Part shown: positions 11,888-21,394 of the stretch, one piece after another
Position numbering within the stretch: position 1 is the stretch's first letter
Layout of the letters: each line of letters starts with the position of its first letter
Assembly: GCF_000017245.1 (NCBI RefSeq)
Contig: NC_009655.1
Span: 1,178,001-1,242,000, forward strand
From: Actinobacillus succinogenes 130Z
GTDB lineage: Bacteria > Pseudomonadota > Gammaproteobacteria > Enterobacterales > Pasteurellaceae
Direction: 5' to 3'
Length of the DNA stretch: 64,000 nucleotides
The notes under the pieces: generated by a model
What the model saw: only the letters and a program-made list of their open reading frames with translations
Told to the model about the DNA's origin: nothing
Databases searched by the model: none
Made by a program: the position numbers and the translations under genes

Positions 11888-12964
11888 ATGTCAAATGAAG
11901 TGGAATTGAAATTAGAGGTCAGCCGGACTTTTGCGGATAGTTTCGCGCAAAACATGACGGATTTTCATATTTTATCGACTCAAACCGTCATACTTGGAAA
12001 TTGTTATTATGACACGCCGGATCAGTTTTTTGCGCAACGAAAAATGGGACTCAGAGTGCGGTCGGAAAATGAACGGTTTACCATGACGTTAAAAACCGAC
12101 GGGCAAGTTACCGGTGGATTGCATATTCGTCCCGAATATAATTTTGTGCTGTCTTCCGCCGAGCCCGATTTAACTTTATTAAAAGATCTGTCTTTCGATT
12201 TGCCCGGACATTTGCCTTTAGAACCGATTTTTAGCACGGATTTTACCCGTCAATTTTGGTTGATTGAATGCGGGCACGAGACGGAAATTGAAGTAGCATT
12301 GGATCGAGGCGAAATCAAAACGACAGAAAAAACGCAACCGATTTGTGAGATTGAATTTGAATTAAAGCAGGGTTCTTTGTCGGATTTACTGACATTTGTG
12401 GCGAACTTGCCGGTTATCGACGGCGTACGGTTGAGTTCCGCCAGCAAAGCGAAGCGCGGGTATAGGTTGGCGTTTAATACGTTGTCTGTGCCGATGGATT
12501 GTCTGACGAAATGGCGTGAATTTTTACAATTCGAACAAACCGTACAAAATCCGAAGGAAATTTTGACCGCACTTTTGGATTATGAACAGCAATTGGTAGA
12601 GGATACCGTGTTTTTCTCGCCGGCTTATTTTGCGCAGGATTTTATGCGTAGTGTCGAACGTATCGGATCTTTTTTTAATTTGTTGAACTATTATACGGAA
12701 AATAAAAAATTGCTGAATGCGGTGGCGAAAATGGTGGAGGCGGATGAACAAATTCTAGTGGAGCTGAATGAAAGTAATGAAGCATTGTTTCAAAATATTC
12801 ACGACATTATCCGGTTGCACAGCGAAACGCGGGATAATGCTTTGGCAATGGGAAAACTGGATGAACTGTTGCATCAAGGGCAAAATGTAAAACGTATGAT
12901 TAATTTAATTCGACTAACGGTGGATGAATATGGCAAAAGCCCCCAAAACGGCTTACGTATGTAA
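11888..12964 (+). CDS. ygiF: CYTH-domain protein (YgiF-like, inorganic triphosphatase family) with reduced C-terminal region
   Basis: The start is MSNEVELKLEVS at 11888, preceded by AAGGAA with 6-nt spacing; an in-frame ATG seven codons upstream lacks a site. EVELK is the ExExK signature of the CYTH fold, whose members hydrolyse triphosphate compounds using a tunnel of charged residues. CYTH spans about residues 1-200 (GLRVRSENERFTMTLKT and CEIEFELKQG visible). E. coli YgiF (433 residues) carries a CHAD domain after it. Here only about 155 residues follow, with few of the histidines typical of CHAD, so that domain looks degenerate. The 3' end overlaps radA by 35 bp. Substrate cannot be told from sequence. 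Confidence 0.8.
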   Translation: MSNEVELKLEVSRTFADSFAQNMTDFHILSTQTVILGNCYYDTPDQFFAQRKMGLRVRSENERFTMTLKTDGQVTGGLHIRPEYNFVLSSAEPDLTLLKDLSFDLPGHLPLEPIFSTDFTRQFWLIECGHETEIEVALDRGEIKTTEKTQPICEIEFELKQGSLSDLLTFVANLPVIDGVRLSSASKAKRGYRLAFNTLSVPMDCLTKWREFLQFEQTVQNPKEILTALLDYEQQLVEDTVFFSPAYFAQDFMRSVERIGSFFNLLNYYTENKKLLNAVAKMVEADEQILVELNESNEALFQNIHDIIRLHSETRDNALAMGKLDELLHQGQNVKRMINLIRLTVDEYGKSPQNGLRM

Positions 12965-14309
12965 CGATTGCGGAGCGGAATTTTCCCGTTGGCAAGGACA
13001 GTGCAGTGCCTGCAAAGCCTGGAATACGATTAGCGAAGTGCGCTTGGTCTCGGCAAAATCTGTGGTAAAAAATGATCGGTTCAGCGGTTATGCAGGTGAA
13101 ACTCAGGCAAAAATTCAAACTTTAGCGGAAATCAGTCTGCAGGAAACACCACGGTTTACCAGCGGTTTTAAAGAATTGGACCGCGTATTGGGCGGCGGTA
13201 TTGTGCCGGGATCCGCCATTTTAATCGGTGGACACCCCGGCGCGGGAAAATCCACGCTGTTATTGCAGGTGATGTGCGGATTAGCGGAAAATATGACCGC
13301 ACTTTATGTTACGGGGGAAGAAAGCCTGCAACAGGTAGCGATGCGAGCCAACCGTTTGGGGTTGCCGACGGATACGCTGCATATGCTTTCCGAAACCAGC
13401 GTTGAACAGATTTGCCGGTTGGCGGATCAGCTTAAACCGCAGATTATTGTTATTGATTCTATTCAGGTCATGCATTTGGCGGATATTCAGTCTTCGCCCG
13501 GTTCGGTGGCGCAGGTACGCGAATGCGCCTCTTTTTTAACCCGTTATGCTAAAACCCGCCAAGTAGCGATTATTATGGTGGGGCATGTGACAAAAGACGG
13601 TACGTTGGCCGGTCCGAAAGTTTTGGAGCATGCCATCGACTGTTCATTATTACTGGAAGGGGAAGCGGACAGCCGGTTTCGTACTTTGCGTAGCCATAAA
13701 AACCGTTTTGGTGCGGTGAATGAATTAGGAGTTTTCGCGATGACGGAACAAGGCTTACGCGAAGTGAAAAATCCATCGGCTATTTTTCTCAGTCGAGGGG
13801 AAGAACAAACATCGGGCAGTTCCGTTATGGTGTTATGGGAAGGTACCCGCCCGTTATTGGTGGAAATCCAGGCATTGGTGGATCATTCTATGCTGGCGAA
13901 TCCCCGCCGTGTTGCCGTAGGATTGGAACAAAACCGTCTGGCACTGTTGCTTGCCGTTCTGCACCGTCACGGCGGTTTGCAAATGTCCGATCAGGATGTA
14001 TTTGTGAATGTGGTGGGCGGGGTAAAAGTCACGGAGACCAGCGCGGATTTGGCATTATTGCTTGCATTGATTTCCAGTTTTCGCAATCGTCCTTTGCCAC
14101 AGGATTTGGTAGTTTTCGGTGAAGTAGGGTTGGGCGGCGAAATTCGCCCGGTTCCAAGCGGACAGGAACGTATTTCCGAAGCGGCAAAACACGGCTTTAA
14201 ACGGGCAATCGTACCATTCGGTAACCGCCCGAAAAATAAATTACCGAATATGCAGGTTTTTACAGTGAAGAAGTTATCGGACGCTCTTGCCGTTCTTGAC
14301 GATTTATAG
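12930..14309 (+). CDS. radA: DNA repair protein RadA (Sms), branch-migration ATPase
   Basis: RecA-like ATPase that processes recombination intermediates and promotes DNA uptake-linked recombination in competent bacteria. The start is MAKAPKTAYVC at 12930, as in E. coli RadA; the ATG two codons earlier is less likely. It is 459 residues: C4 zinc finger (C11, C14, C25, C28), Walker A GGHPGAGKS, the RadA-specific HKNRFG motif, and a C-terminal Lon-protease-like domain with GGVKVTETSADLA. It overlaps the end of the CYTH gene, suggesting translational coupling. It ends at a strong uptake-signal hairpin shared with convergent letB. An internal uptake signal occurs at about 13293. Confidence 0.96.
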   Translation: MAKAPKTAYVCNDCGAEFSRWQGQCSACKAWNTISEVRLVSAKSVVKNDRFSGYAGETQAKIQTLAEISLQETPRFTSGFKELDRVLGGGIVPGSAILIGGHPGAGKSTLLLQVMCGLAENMTALYVTGEESLQQVAMRANRLGLPTDTLHMLSETSVEQICRLADQLKPQIIVIDSIQVMHLADIQSSPGSVAQVRECASFLTRYAKTRQVAIIMVGHVTKDGTLAGPKVLEHAIDCSLLLEGEADSRFRTLRSHKNRFGAVNELGVFAMTEQGLREVKNPSAIFLSRGEEQTSGSSVMVLWEGTRPLLVEIQALVDHSMLANPRRVAVGLEQNRLALLLAVLHRHGGLQMSDQDVFVNVVGGVKVTETSADLALLLALISSFRNRPLPQDLVVFGEVGLGGEIRPVPSGQERISEAAKHGFKRAIVPFGNRPKNKLPNMQVFTVKKLSDALAVLDDL

Positions 14310-14348
14310 GTTAAAGCGTTATTTTTTATTAAAAAATGTCAGTTTTTC

Positions 14349-14394
14349 GACCGCACTTGACTGATCATAGGCTGTAAATCAGAAAAGTGCGGTC
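14349..14394 (+). terminator. Terminator built from inverted uptake signals (radA/letB)
   Basis: GACCGCACTT (14349-14358) pairs with AAGTGCGGTC (14385-14394). The stem is extended inward past a 2-nt mismatch by CTGAT/ATCAG (14361-14365/14378-14382). AATTTTTTG follows on the plus strand. It lies between the convergent radA and letB ends. Confidence 0.8.
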
Positions 14395-14411
14395 AATTTT
14401 TTGCTTGTTTT

Positions 14412-17066
14412 TTACTGGGCAATGACACCTGAATTCCACTGTTTGGATTCATCCGGACGGCGAACCTGCAGCAGAAAACGTTGGTTGGCTTTCGCTTGCG
14501 GTTGTACGATGGTACCGGACGGCGTTGAAAATGCAATACCACCTTTTAATAACTGCTGCACAGAACCGGTGTTCACTTCGATTCCATTCCAGCCTAAGCC
14601 CGCCGTGTAGCCGGAAGAAATCCAGAATTGCGTGTTTTGGCGAACCAAATGGGCATGCTTGTTTGCGATTAATGCGTGAATTAAAACCCGATCACCGAGA
14701 CGATTTAATTCCATATCTTTGATTTTACCGACATCCACGCCGCGATACATGAGCGGTGCGCCAATACTGAGATTGGAGGCATCATTGGCTTCCAATATAA
14801 TTGGAAAACCGGAATTCAGTTTGCTCTTTTGCGGACTGTGTTGATCGATAAGGGTAAATTGTGTCTGATGTTTGCCCGAACCCGCCTCAACATCAATATA
14901 GGGTGCCAGAAGCGAGTCTAGATTTTCGATTCCTCCCGCTGAGATTTGCGGTGAAATCACGCGAAAACTTGAACCTGATTTGGCGATGAGCCCCATGTAT
15001 TGCGGATTCATGAAAGCCTTCGCAATAACTTTCCGTGATTTCGTATCCAAGGACAAACTTTCGATTTCCCCCACGTTTAATCCCATGTAACGTAATGCCA
15101 TTCCTTTGCTTAAATTCGAAGCGTCATTTGCGGTTAAAGTAATAACCTGTCCGGCAGATTTTGCCCGAAGTTCGTTGGCATAAAGCGTGCGATTTTTACC
15201 CGAGCCGGAATTATCGAAGCTGATGGCCCCTTTAAGCGAACGGGCAACAGGCGATGCCTGAATACTGATTCCTTTCGGTGTAATGTCGATTTGTGCGGCA
15301 CTTTCTACCCAGAACAGACTTTTATCGGTCAGTAAATGTCGGTGTTTCGGGTAGATGTATACATCAACGTCGAAATGGGATTTCGTCGGGCGAACATTAA
15401 GAATTTTACCCACTTCATATTGACGATACAGAACCAAGGAACCTTTTCCGATACTTGGCAGGCTGGTAGTAGTCAATGTTAAGGTCTGGGTTAACACATT
15501 GCTGGTAATGCCGGCTTCCGCATTACTTTGGTTTTGGTACAGGGGATAACTGGTCAACGGTGCGCCCCGATTATTGTTATTCACCACACGAATACCGCCT
15601 TGTAGCCATTTATCGGGCGAGGCGGCTTCGATTTTAACGCCGTCCAGACCAAGGGAGACATCCAAATTGGAAGCGGCAATAAATTGTGTATCGGCATGGA
15701 TTAAATGACGATATTGTCCGGCGACGGCAACATTGAATTTAACGCCGTCGGTATTGATATTCTGGTCAATGATTTCACCAATATCAATGTTGTTGTAGTA
15801 GAGTTTTTGTCCTTCGATAATACCGTAAGTTTCCGGTGCCGTTAAGGTTAACGTCAGCGTATCCGGTTGTTGTAGCAATAGTTCGTTTTCCTTAATAACG
15901 TTAAATTGATTTTTCGGTTCGCCGTCGCCGGGGAACATCTCGATATATTCACCACGTAAAGCGGCGGGTAAATCGGATAAGTTGCCTAAATTCACTTTTG
16001 CGCGGCGCAGCACAAAAGTGGTATCGGTTTTTAGTAAATCTTCGGTAGAAGGATTGAGTAATAATTTTCCCGAAATATTTTTGTGAGCCACTTCCGTTTG
16101 GGTTAACTCCGAGAGAATCCCGATGGGAATTTGCTGATAGAAAACTTCCGTTTGACCCGGTTTTAATCCTGCCAGATTAGGCAGGGTAACATCCACCTCA
16201 ACGCCCCGTTGCGCAGACTTGATGTTTGCATACAGTGTGTAGTGCTCGTTTTGTTCCGCTTTCGGGCTGTGTTCGGGTGAATCGAATGACATAGCGCCTT
16301 GGACTATGGCATTCAGACTATCCATATCCACATGAATGCCGCCCATGCCGATATCGGCTTTAATACCGCTGATATTCCAGAAACGGGAATCTTTTTTTAC
16401 TAAATCGGCATAGTTCTTTTCAATGACGACGTCGATTTGTACTTTTTTCTGATCTTTAATGAAGCGGTAATTCATTATTTTCCCTACCGGCATTTTTTTG
16501 TAATATACGGAAGCGCCGACGGAAATCGCTCCTAAATCTTCACTAATAAGATGAATCAGCAAATCGCCGTCTTTGATTTGCGCCACCGGACCTTCGCTTT
16601 CGGCGATAAAGTCGTCTTCATAATCGCCTTCGCCGGGGTGCAGAGTAATGTAGTTACCGGAAATTAAGGTATCTAAACCGGAGATTCCGGCCAATGACGC
16701 ATTAGGTTGAACCAGCCAGAAACGGGTGGTTTTACGCAAGACGGTTTTTGCTTCGGGATAAATATTGGCTTCCACCTCAACTTTTTTCAGATCATCGGTA
16801 AAGCTGACTTTTTTGACGATACCGATTTGTAAGCCCTGATAACGGACTTGGGTTTTATCGGCTACCAAACCGTCACCCGTTGCAAAAGTAATACGAATAG
16901 TATGCCCCTGTTCTCTGATAATTTGGAAGAATAGGGTAGCGCCAATCAATAGTGCGATAACCGGCAACAACCAAAACGGTGAAATTCGACGGGATTGCCG
17001 AATATTGGCGGTTTCGACCGATTCGACGGATTTTTGCGGGGGATTAATGGAATTCTTGTTTTTCAT
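14412..17066 (-). CDS. letB: LetB (YebT), seven-MCE-domain periplasmic lipid-transport tunnel
   Basis: Envelope-spanning protein that forms a lipid-conducting tube from the inner membrane toward the outer membrane. At 884 residues (E. coli LetB is about 877; PqiB with three MCE domains is about 546) the length fits the seven-domain form. After a short cytoplasmic start, one transmembrane segment lies near residues 31-48 (FWLLPVIALLIG). MCE repeats follow, each recognisable by V-x-Y-x-G-x-x-V/I-G-x-I/V: VRYQGLQIGIV, VYYKKMPVGKI, VFYQQIPIGIL, LYYNNIDIGEI, LVLYRQYEVGKI, LRYMGLNVGEI and LMYRGVDVGKI. The start overlaps the end of letA by 23 bp, so the two are translated together. Confidence 0.92.
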   Translation of the reverse strand: MKNKNSINPPQKSVESVETANIRQSRRISPFWLLPVIALLIGATLFFQIIREQGHTIRITFATGDGLVADKTQVRYQGLQIGIVKKVSFTDDLKKVEVEANIYPEAKTVLRKTTRFWLVQPNASLAGISGLDTLISGNYITLHPGEGDYEDDFIAESEGPVAQIKDGDLLIHLISEDLGAISVGASVYYKKMPVGKIMNYRFIKDQKKVQIDVVIEKNYADLVKKDSRFWNISGIKADIGMGGIHVDMDSLNAIVQGAMSFDSPEHSPKAEQNEHYTLYANIKSAQRGVEVDVTLPNLAGLKPGQTEVFYQQIPIGILSELTQTEVAHKNISGKLLLNPSTEDLLKTDTTFVLRRAKVNLGNLSDLPAALRGEYIEMFPGDGEPKNQFNVIKENELLLQQPDTLTLTLTAPETYGIIEGQKLYYNNIDIGEIIDQNINTDGVKFNVAVAGQYRHLIHADTQFIAASNLDVSLGLDGVKIEAASPDKWLQGGIRVVNNNNRGAPLTSYPLYQNQSNAEAGITSNVLTQTLTLTTTSLPSIGKGSLVLYRQYEVGKILNVRPTKSHFDVDVYIYPKHRHLLTDKSLFWVESAAQIDITPKGISIQASPVARSLKGAISFDNSGSGKNRTLYANELRAKSAGQVITLTANDASNLSKGMALRYMGLNVGEIESLSLDTKSRKVIAKAFMNPQYMGLIAKSGSSFRVISPQISAGGIENLDSLLAPYIDVEAGSGKHQTQFTLIDQHSPQKSKLNSGFPIILEANDASNLSIGAPLMYRGVDVGKIKDMELNRLGDRVLIHALIANKHAHLVRQNTQFWISSGYTAGLGWNGIEVNTGSVQQLLKGGIAFSTPSGTIVQPQAKANQRFLLQVRRPDESKQWNSGVIAQ

Positions 17067-18300
17067 AAATTTTCCAAAGTAGACGACTATCGAAATTAGT
17101 GGTGGCGATCATGGTCAAAAAAACTGAAGCGCCGAAGTAGAATGCGGCGGGACCAACCGAGAAGCTAATGATTTGCCCGCGTGTCACTAATGACATCATT
17201 AACGCCAGTACGAATAAATCCAGCATAGACCAACGCCCCACAAAGTGGATGATATGAAATAAGCGCATTTGCCATTTTATAGAATGACGCCAGTTAAAGT
17301 GAATGCTGGCAAGCAGGTAAAGCATAATCAATACTTTGCCGATAGGCACGAATATACTGGCGGTAAACACAACAAATGCGACAAAATAACTTCCCATTTT
17401 CATAAAGGCGATAACGCCGGAAATTAAGGTATCACCCGTTGGAATGTTATTCATAAAAGTATAGGAAATCGGATAAAAATTCGCGGGAAACAACATGATG
17501 ATTCCGGCAAGCAGCGGCGCCCAAGTTTGTTGTAACATTATTGCTGCCGATTTATTCAGTTCCGTGCGACAACGAGGACAAATCGGCCGCTGTTTTTCGT
17601 TTAGTAGCGGATGTTCAAAAGTATAGTCGCAACTGGAACAAAAGTGCGGTCGTTTTTCTTCCGAAATTTGTGATAACTGCATATGTTGAGGGTAAAAATC
17701 CGTCCATAATTCACGTGGGTTAATTTTGGTGAACAACAACGTGATGAGGATCGCAACGGTGATAAAAGCGATGAGATAAATATCAAAGTTAAGCGAAGCG
17801 TAATCCCGTACTTTAAATGCACTGACGCCGAGGGCGACGAGGTAGACATCAAACATCACCCAAGGTTTGATATAATCAATAGCGATTAATAGATTACGAG
17901 GCGTACGTTTCATAATTTGTACGATACGCAATAAAATGACTAGCAATGCAAAAGAAATCGGTGCGAATACCGCAGTCAGAAACACCATGAATGCCGTATA
18001 GGGATAACCTTCTGTTGCCATTTTCCATATACCGCCCCAGATAGAGGCATCCACTTTTAATCCGATTAAATCTACGCTGAGCAAAGGATAGGTTAATGCG
18101 AAAGGCATTAAAATTAAAATGGAAATGGCGATAAGTCCGCAACGCTGTAATGACCAGCGATCTTTTGATTGTAAGGTATGATGGCAGCGAGGACATTCCG
18201 CATGCTGACCTTTTTTCAAATCCGAGACGGCAACCACCGCATCGCATTCGCCACAGCGAGCGATAGAAGTAGATGAAGAGTAAGCGATTGGTTTCGTCAT
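17044..18300 (-). CDS. letA: LetA (YebS/PqiA family) inner-membrane partner of LetB
   Basis: Polytopic inner-membrane protein thought to load lipids into the LetB tunnel. It is 418 residues, as in the family. Two zinc-ribbon-like modules are visible: CGEC...CPRC near residues 16-38 and CSSC...CPRC near 222-242, each followed by about four transmembrane helices, giving the duplicated PqiA architecture. It is divergent from proQ, like E. coli letAB relative to prc-proQ, except that msrC, which lies between in E. coli, is absent here. An uptake signal lies inside the second zinc module (about 17641). The start is ATG at 18300; no strong Shine-Dalgarno is obvious. Confidence 0.9.
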   Translation of the reverse strand: MTKPIAYSSSTSIARCGECDAVVAVSDLKKGQHAECPRCHHTLQSKDRWSLQRCGLIAISILILMPFALTYPLLSVDLIGLKVDASIWGGIWKMATEGYPYTAFMVFLTAVFAPISFALLVILLRIVQIMKRTPRNLLIAIDYIKPWVMFDVYLVALGVSAFKVRDYASLNFDIYLIAFITVAILITLLFTKINPRELWTDFYPQHMQLSQISEEKRPHFCSSCDYTFEHPLLNEKQRPICPRCRTELNKSAAIMLQQTWAPLLAGIIMLFPANFYPISYTFMNNIPTGDTLISGVIAFMKMGSYFVAFVVFTASIFVPIGKVLIMLYLLASIHFNWRHSIKWQMRLFHIIHFVGRWSMLDLFVLALMMSLVTRGQIISFSVGPAAFYFGASVFLTMIATTNFDSRLLWKIYEKQEFH

Positions 18301-18415
18301 AAGTTATCACGTCATAAAATAATGGGCGTATTTTAGATATTTTTAAAATAAAAGGCAAAAGTGCGACTAAAAAAATAAATAAAACTGATATTTTATCCAT
18401 CCATTGATTAATTCA

Positions 18416-18445
18416 TTGCCATTTTTAAAAAAAATACGATAAAAT
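18416..18445 (+). promoter_or_regulatory. Candidate proQ promoter
   Basis: TTGCCA (18416-18421), an 18-bp spacer and TAAAAT (18440-18445), ending 39 bp before the proQ start. The 184-bp region between letA and proQ is very AT-rich and must hold both divergent promoters. Only this one is reasonably clear. Confidence 0.45.
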
Positions 18446-18484
18446 ACGCACAATTTTCTATATTTTTATCAGACGGGAATTAAC

Positions 18485-19153
18485 ATGACTGACGTTCTAT
18501 TAAACGAACAAGCCACTGAAGCACAAAATCAGCCAGAAGTGCAGAAATTATCAAGCAATAAAGAAATCATTGCCTATTTAGCGGAGAAATTTCCGCTTTG
18601 TTTTTCGGTGGAAGGTGAAGCTAAACCGCTAAAAATCGGATTGTTCCAGGATTTAGCGGAAGCATTACAAGATGATGAACGTGTCAGTAAAACGCAATTA
18701 CGTCATGCATTGCGTCAATATACGTCGAATTGGCGTTATTTGCACGGTTGCCGTTTAGGGGCTGAGCGAGTGGATTTACAGGGTAATCCGAGCGGTGTTT
18801 TAGAACAGGAACATGTAGAACATGCCGCACGGCAACTGACCGAAGCAAAAGCTAAATTTGCTGAAAAACGTGCAGCGGAAAGGGCGGCTGGGAAAGCCAA
18901 CCGGAAAAAACGTCAACCGCGTAAGTCTCAAACACTCGGTAATAAAACAATCAAGCCCAACGTACCACGGAAATCGAAAATCGCTTTAACGGCGATTGAG
19001 CTTGCTACGTTGCAAGCCGGTCAACAAGTAAAAATTAAAGCGGGAAATGCGGTGCAAAGCGCAACTGTGTTGGAAGTTGCGAAAGATTCTGCCCGTGTAC
19101 AGCTTGAAAACGGATTAACCATTAATGTATCGCCAGATCGCTTATTTGCCTAG
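18485..19153 (+). CDS. proQ: RNA chaperone ProQ
   Basis: FinO/ProQ-family RNA-binding protein that stabilises small RNAs and mRNA 3' ends. It is 222 residues (E. coli 232). The N-terminal FinO domain spans roughly residues 20-125 (CFSVEGEAKPLKIGLFQDL, LRHALRQYTSNWRYL). A basic, low-complexity linker follows (AERAAGKANRKKRQPRKSQ). The C-terminal Tudor/KOW-like domain is about 170-222 (GQQVKIKAGNAVQSATVLEV). It lies 101 bp before prc on the same strand, the conserved enterobacterial order. Known roles of ProQ make it a global regulator; no specific target can be deduced here. Confidence 0.95.
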   Translation: MTDVLLNEQATEAQNQPEVQKLSSNKEIIAYLAEKFPLCFSVEGEAKPLKIGLFQDLAEALQDDERVSKTQLRHALRQYTSNWRYLHGCRLGAERVDLQGNPSGVLEQEHVEHAARQLTEAKAKFAEKRAAERAAGKANRKKRQPRKSQTLGNKTIKPNVPRKSKIALTAIELATLQAGQQVKIKAGNAVQSATVLEVAKDSARVQLENGLTINVSPDRLFA

Positions 19154-19254
19154 TGTTTTGGTATGTCGTTTACAAATATAACGGCATGTATGCATCGGTA
19201 GGAATTTCCTAACGATGTTTTTCTTTATTTAGGGATATCCTTTAGGAATACTCA

Positions 19255-21330
19255 ATGAAATTGAATAAATCGAAAAGCTTTCTTGCTGTTTTTGTAGTAA
19301 GTGCATTGTTTAGTGGACAGGTATCTGCGGTTCAACCAAGTATTAAAGCGAACGAAATTACCGTTCCGCAGGTTACGGAAGAGAATTCATTAGCGACAAA
19401 ACGTGTAGCGACTCGTTTAACTCAGTCACATTATCGTAAGTTCCAATTGGATGATGCTTTTTCACAAAAGATTTTTGATCGTTATTTGGACGGATTGGAT
19501 TATAACCATAATACGTTTCTGCAATCGGATATTGACAATTTACGCGCTCAATATGCCAACAAGCTTGATGACGAGTTAAACGAAGGTAAATTGGATATCG
19601 CCTTTGCTATGTACGATTTAATGAGTAAACGCCGTTACGAACGTTATGAATACGCTCTGTCAGTGCTGAATAAAGAGCCTAATCTGACCGCGGATGATCA
19701 AATTGAGATTGATCGCCGCAAAGCGGTTTGGCCGAAAAATACCGAAGAGGCGAATAAACTTTGGGAAGAACGCGTTAAAAATGATGTGATTGATCTCAAA
19801 CTGAAAGAAAAAAAATGGCCGGAAATCAAGAAAACCTTAACGAAACGTTATAATCTGGCAATTCGCCGTTTAACTCAAACTAAAGCGGACGATATTACGC
19901 AGTTATTTTTAAACGCTTTTTCCCGCGAAATTGATCCGCATACCAGTTATCTAGCACCGCGTACCGCTAAGAGTTTTAATGAAAGTATGAATCTTTCGCT
20001 GGAAGGAATCGGTGCGACATTGCGTCAGGAAGATGACATGACCATTATCCAATCACTGGTTCCCGGCGCACCGGCGGCTCGCAGTAAAAAAATTAAAGCG
20101 GGCGATAAAATTATCGGTGTCGGTCAGGCGAAAGGAGAAATTGAAGATGTTGTGGGCTGGCGTTTAGAAGACGTGGTTGACAAAATCAAAGGAAAAAAGG
20201 GGTCGAAAGTCCGCTTGGAGCTTGAATCTGAAAAAAGCGGCAAAACACGTATTGTGACCGTAGTTCGAGACAAAGTGCGTATTGAAGACAGTGCGGCAAA
20301 ACTGACAGTGGAAAAAGTTGACGGCGAAATGGTTGCCGTCATTAAAATTCCGACTTTTTATATAGGATTAACTGCGGATGTACGCAAATTACTCAAACAA
20401 ATGGAAGAGAAAAAAGCGACATCATTGATTGTTGATTTGCGAGAAAACGGTGGCGGTGCTTTAACGGAAGCGGTCGAACTGAGCGGATTATTTATTTCCG
20501 ACGGTCCGGTCGTGCAGGTTCGCGATGCTTATAACCGAATTAAAGTCCATGAAGATCCGGATAGCGCACAAGTATATTCCGGGCCGTTATTGGTGATGAT
20601 TAACCGGCACAGTGCTTCCGCTTCGGAAATCTTCTCGGCCGCTATTCAGGATTATAATCGCGGCGTTATTATAGGACAAAATACTTTCGGAAAAGGTACG
20701 GTACAACAAAGTCGTTCATTAAATTTCGTATATGATTTGGATCAGGATCCGTTAGGTTTCATTCAATATACCATCCAAAAATTCTATCGAATCAATGGCG
20801 GCAGTACACAAATGAAAGGGGTCGCGGCTGATATCCAATTTCCTGAAATTATCGATGCAAAAGAAATCGGTGAAGAAAAAGAAGACAATGCGCTGCCTTG
20901 GGATAAAATTCCGGCGGCAACCTATTCTCTTGCCGGCGAAGCAAGTCAGGCTGTGAATGAATTAACTCGGAAACACAAAGCCCGTATCGAAAAAGATCCG
21001 GAATTTGTGGCATTAAATGAAGAGTTGAAAATTAGAGACGAGCGTCGTGAACGTAAATTTGAATCATTAAATTTTGAAAAACGTAAAACGGAAAATGATA
21101 AAGATGACGTTCGCCGTCTTAAAGCGTTAAATGATCGCTTTAAACGCGAAGGTAAAGCATTGTTAAAAGATATCAATGATTTGCCGAAAGATTATGAAGC
21201 GCCGGATTTCTTCTTGAAGGAAGCGGAACATATGGCTGCGGATTATGCTAAATACCAGCTTGCGCATATGAATAATTCGGTGCATTCGGAAGCGGCAAAA
21301 CCGGCTGAAACAACATCGACACAAAAATAA
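19255..21330 (+). CDS. prc: Tail-specific periplasmic protease Prc (Tsp)
   Basis: Periplasmic serine protease of the C-terminal processing family. In E. coli it degrades SsrA-tagged proteins and, with NlpI, the murein hydrolase MepS. It is 691 residues (E. coli 682). Signal peptide (AVFVVSALFSGQVSA), N-terminal helical domain, PDZ domain around residues 240-330 (GIGATLRQEDDMTIIQSLVPGAPAA), then the protease core. The catalytic Ser-Lys dyad lies in SASASE (453-458) and FGKGTVQ (K480). A long charged C-terminal region follows, as in E. coli. It is upstream of two more peptidoglycan genes, ldtD and mepK. Confidence 0.96.
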   Translation: MKLNKSKSFLAVFVVSALFSGQVSAVQPSIKANEITVPQVTEENSLATKRVATRLTQSHYRKFQLDDAFSQKIFDRYLDGLDYNHNTFLQSDIDNLRAQYANKLDDELNEGKLDIAFAMYDLMSKRRYERYEYALSVLNKEPNLTADDQIEIDRRKAVWPKNTEEANKLWEERVKNDVIDLKLKEKKWPEIKKTLTKRYNLAIRRLTQTKADDITQLFLNAFSREIDPHTSYLAPRTAKSFNESMNLSLEGIGATLRQEDDMTIIQSLVPGAPAARSKKIKAGDKIIGVGQAKGEIEDVVGWRLEDVVDKIKGKKGSKVRLELESEKSGKTRIVTVVRDKVRIEDSAAKLTVEKVDGEMVAVIKIPTFYIGLTADVRKLLKQMEEKKATSLIVDLRENGGGALTEAVELSGLFISDGPVVQVRDAYNRIKVHEDPDSAQVYSGPLLVMINRHSASASEIFSAAIQDYNRGVIIGQNTFGKGTVQQSRSLNFVYDLDQDPLGFIQYTIQKFYRINGGSTQMKGVAADIQFPEIIDAKEIGEEKEDNALPWDKIPAATYSLAGEASQAVNELTRKHKARIEKDPEFVALNEELKIRDERRERKFESLNFEKRKTENDKDDVRRLKALNDRFKREGKALLKDINDLPKDYEAPDFFLKEAEHMAADYAKYQLAHMNNSVHSEAAKPAETTSTQK

Positions 21331-21394
21331 TTTTTGATCGATCGCATAAGGGGTAAAAGTGCGGTCAATTTTATCGCTATTTTAAGGAATAGGT

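Noticed and set aside
13835..14122. A 95-codon plus-strand frame overlapping radA
   Set aside because: An out-of-frame shadow of the RadA Lon-like domain, rich in Gly and Ser only because of the frame, with no ribosome-binding site.
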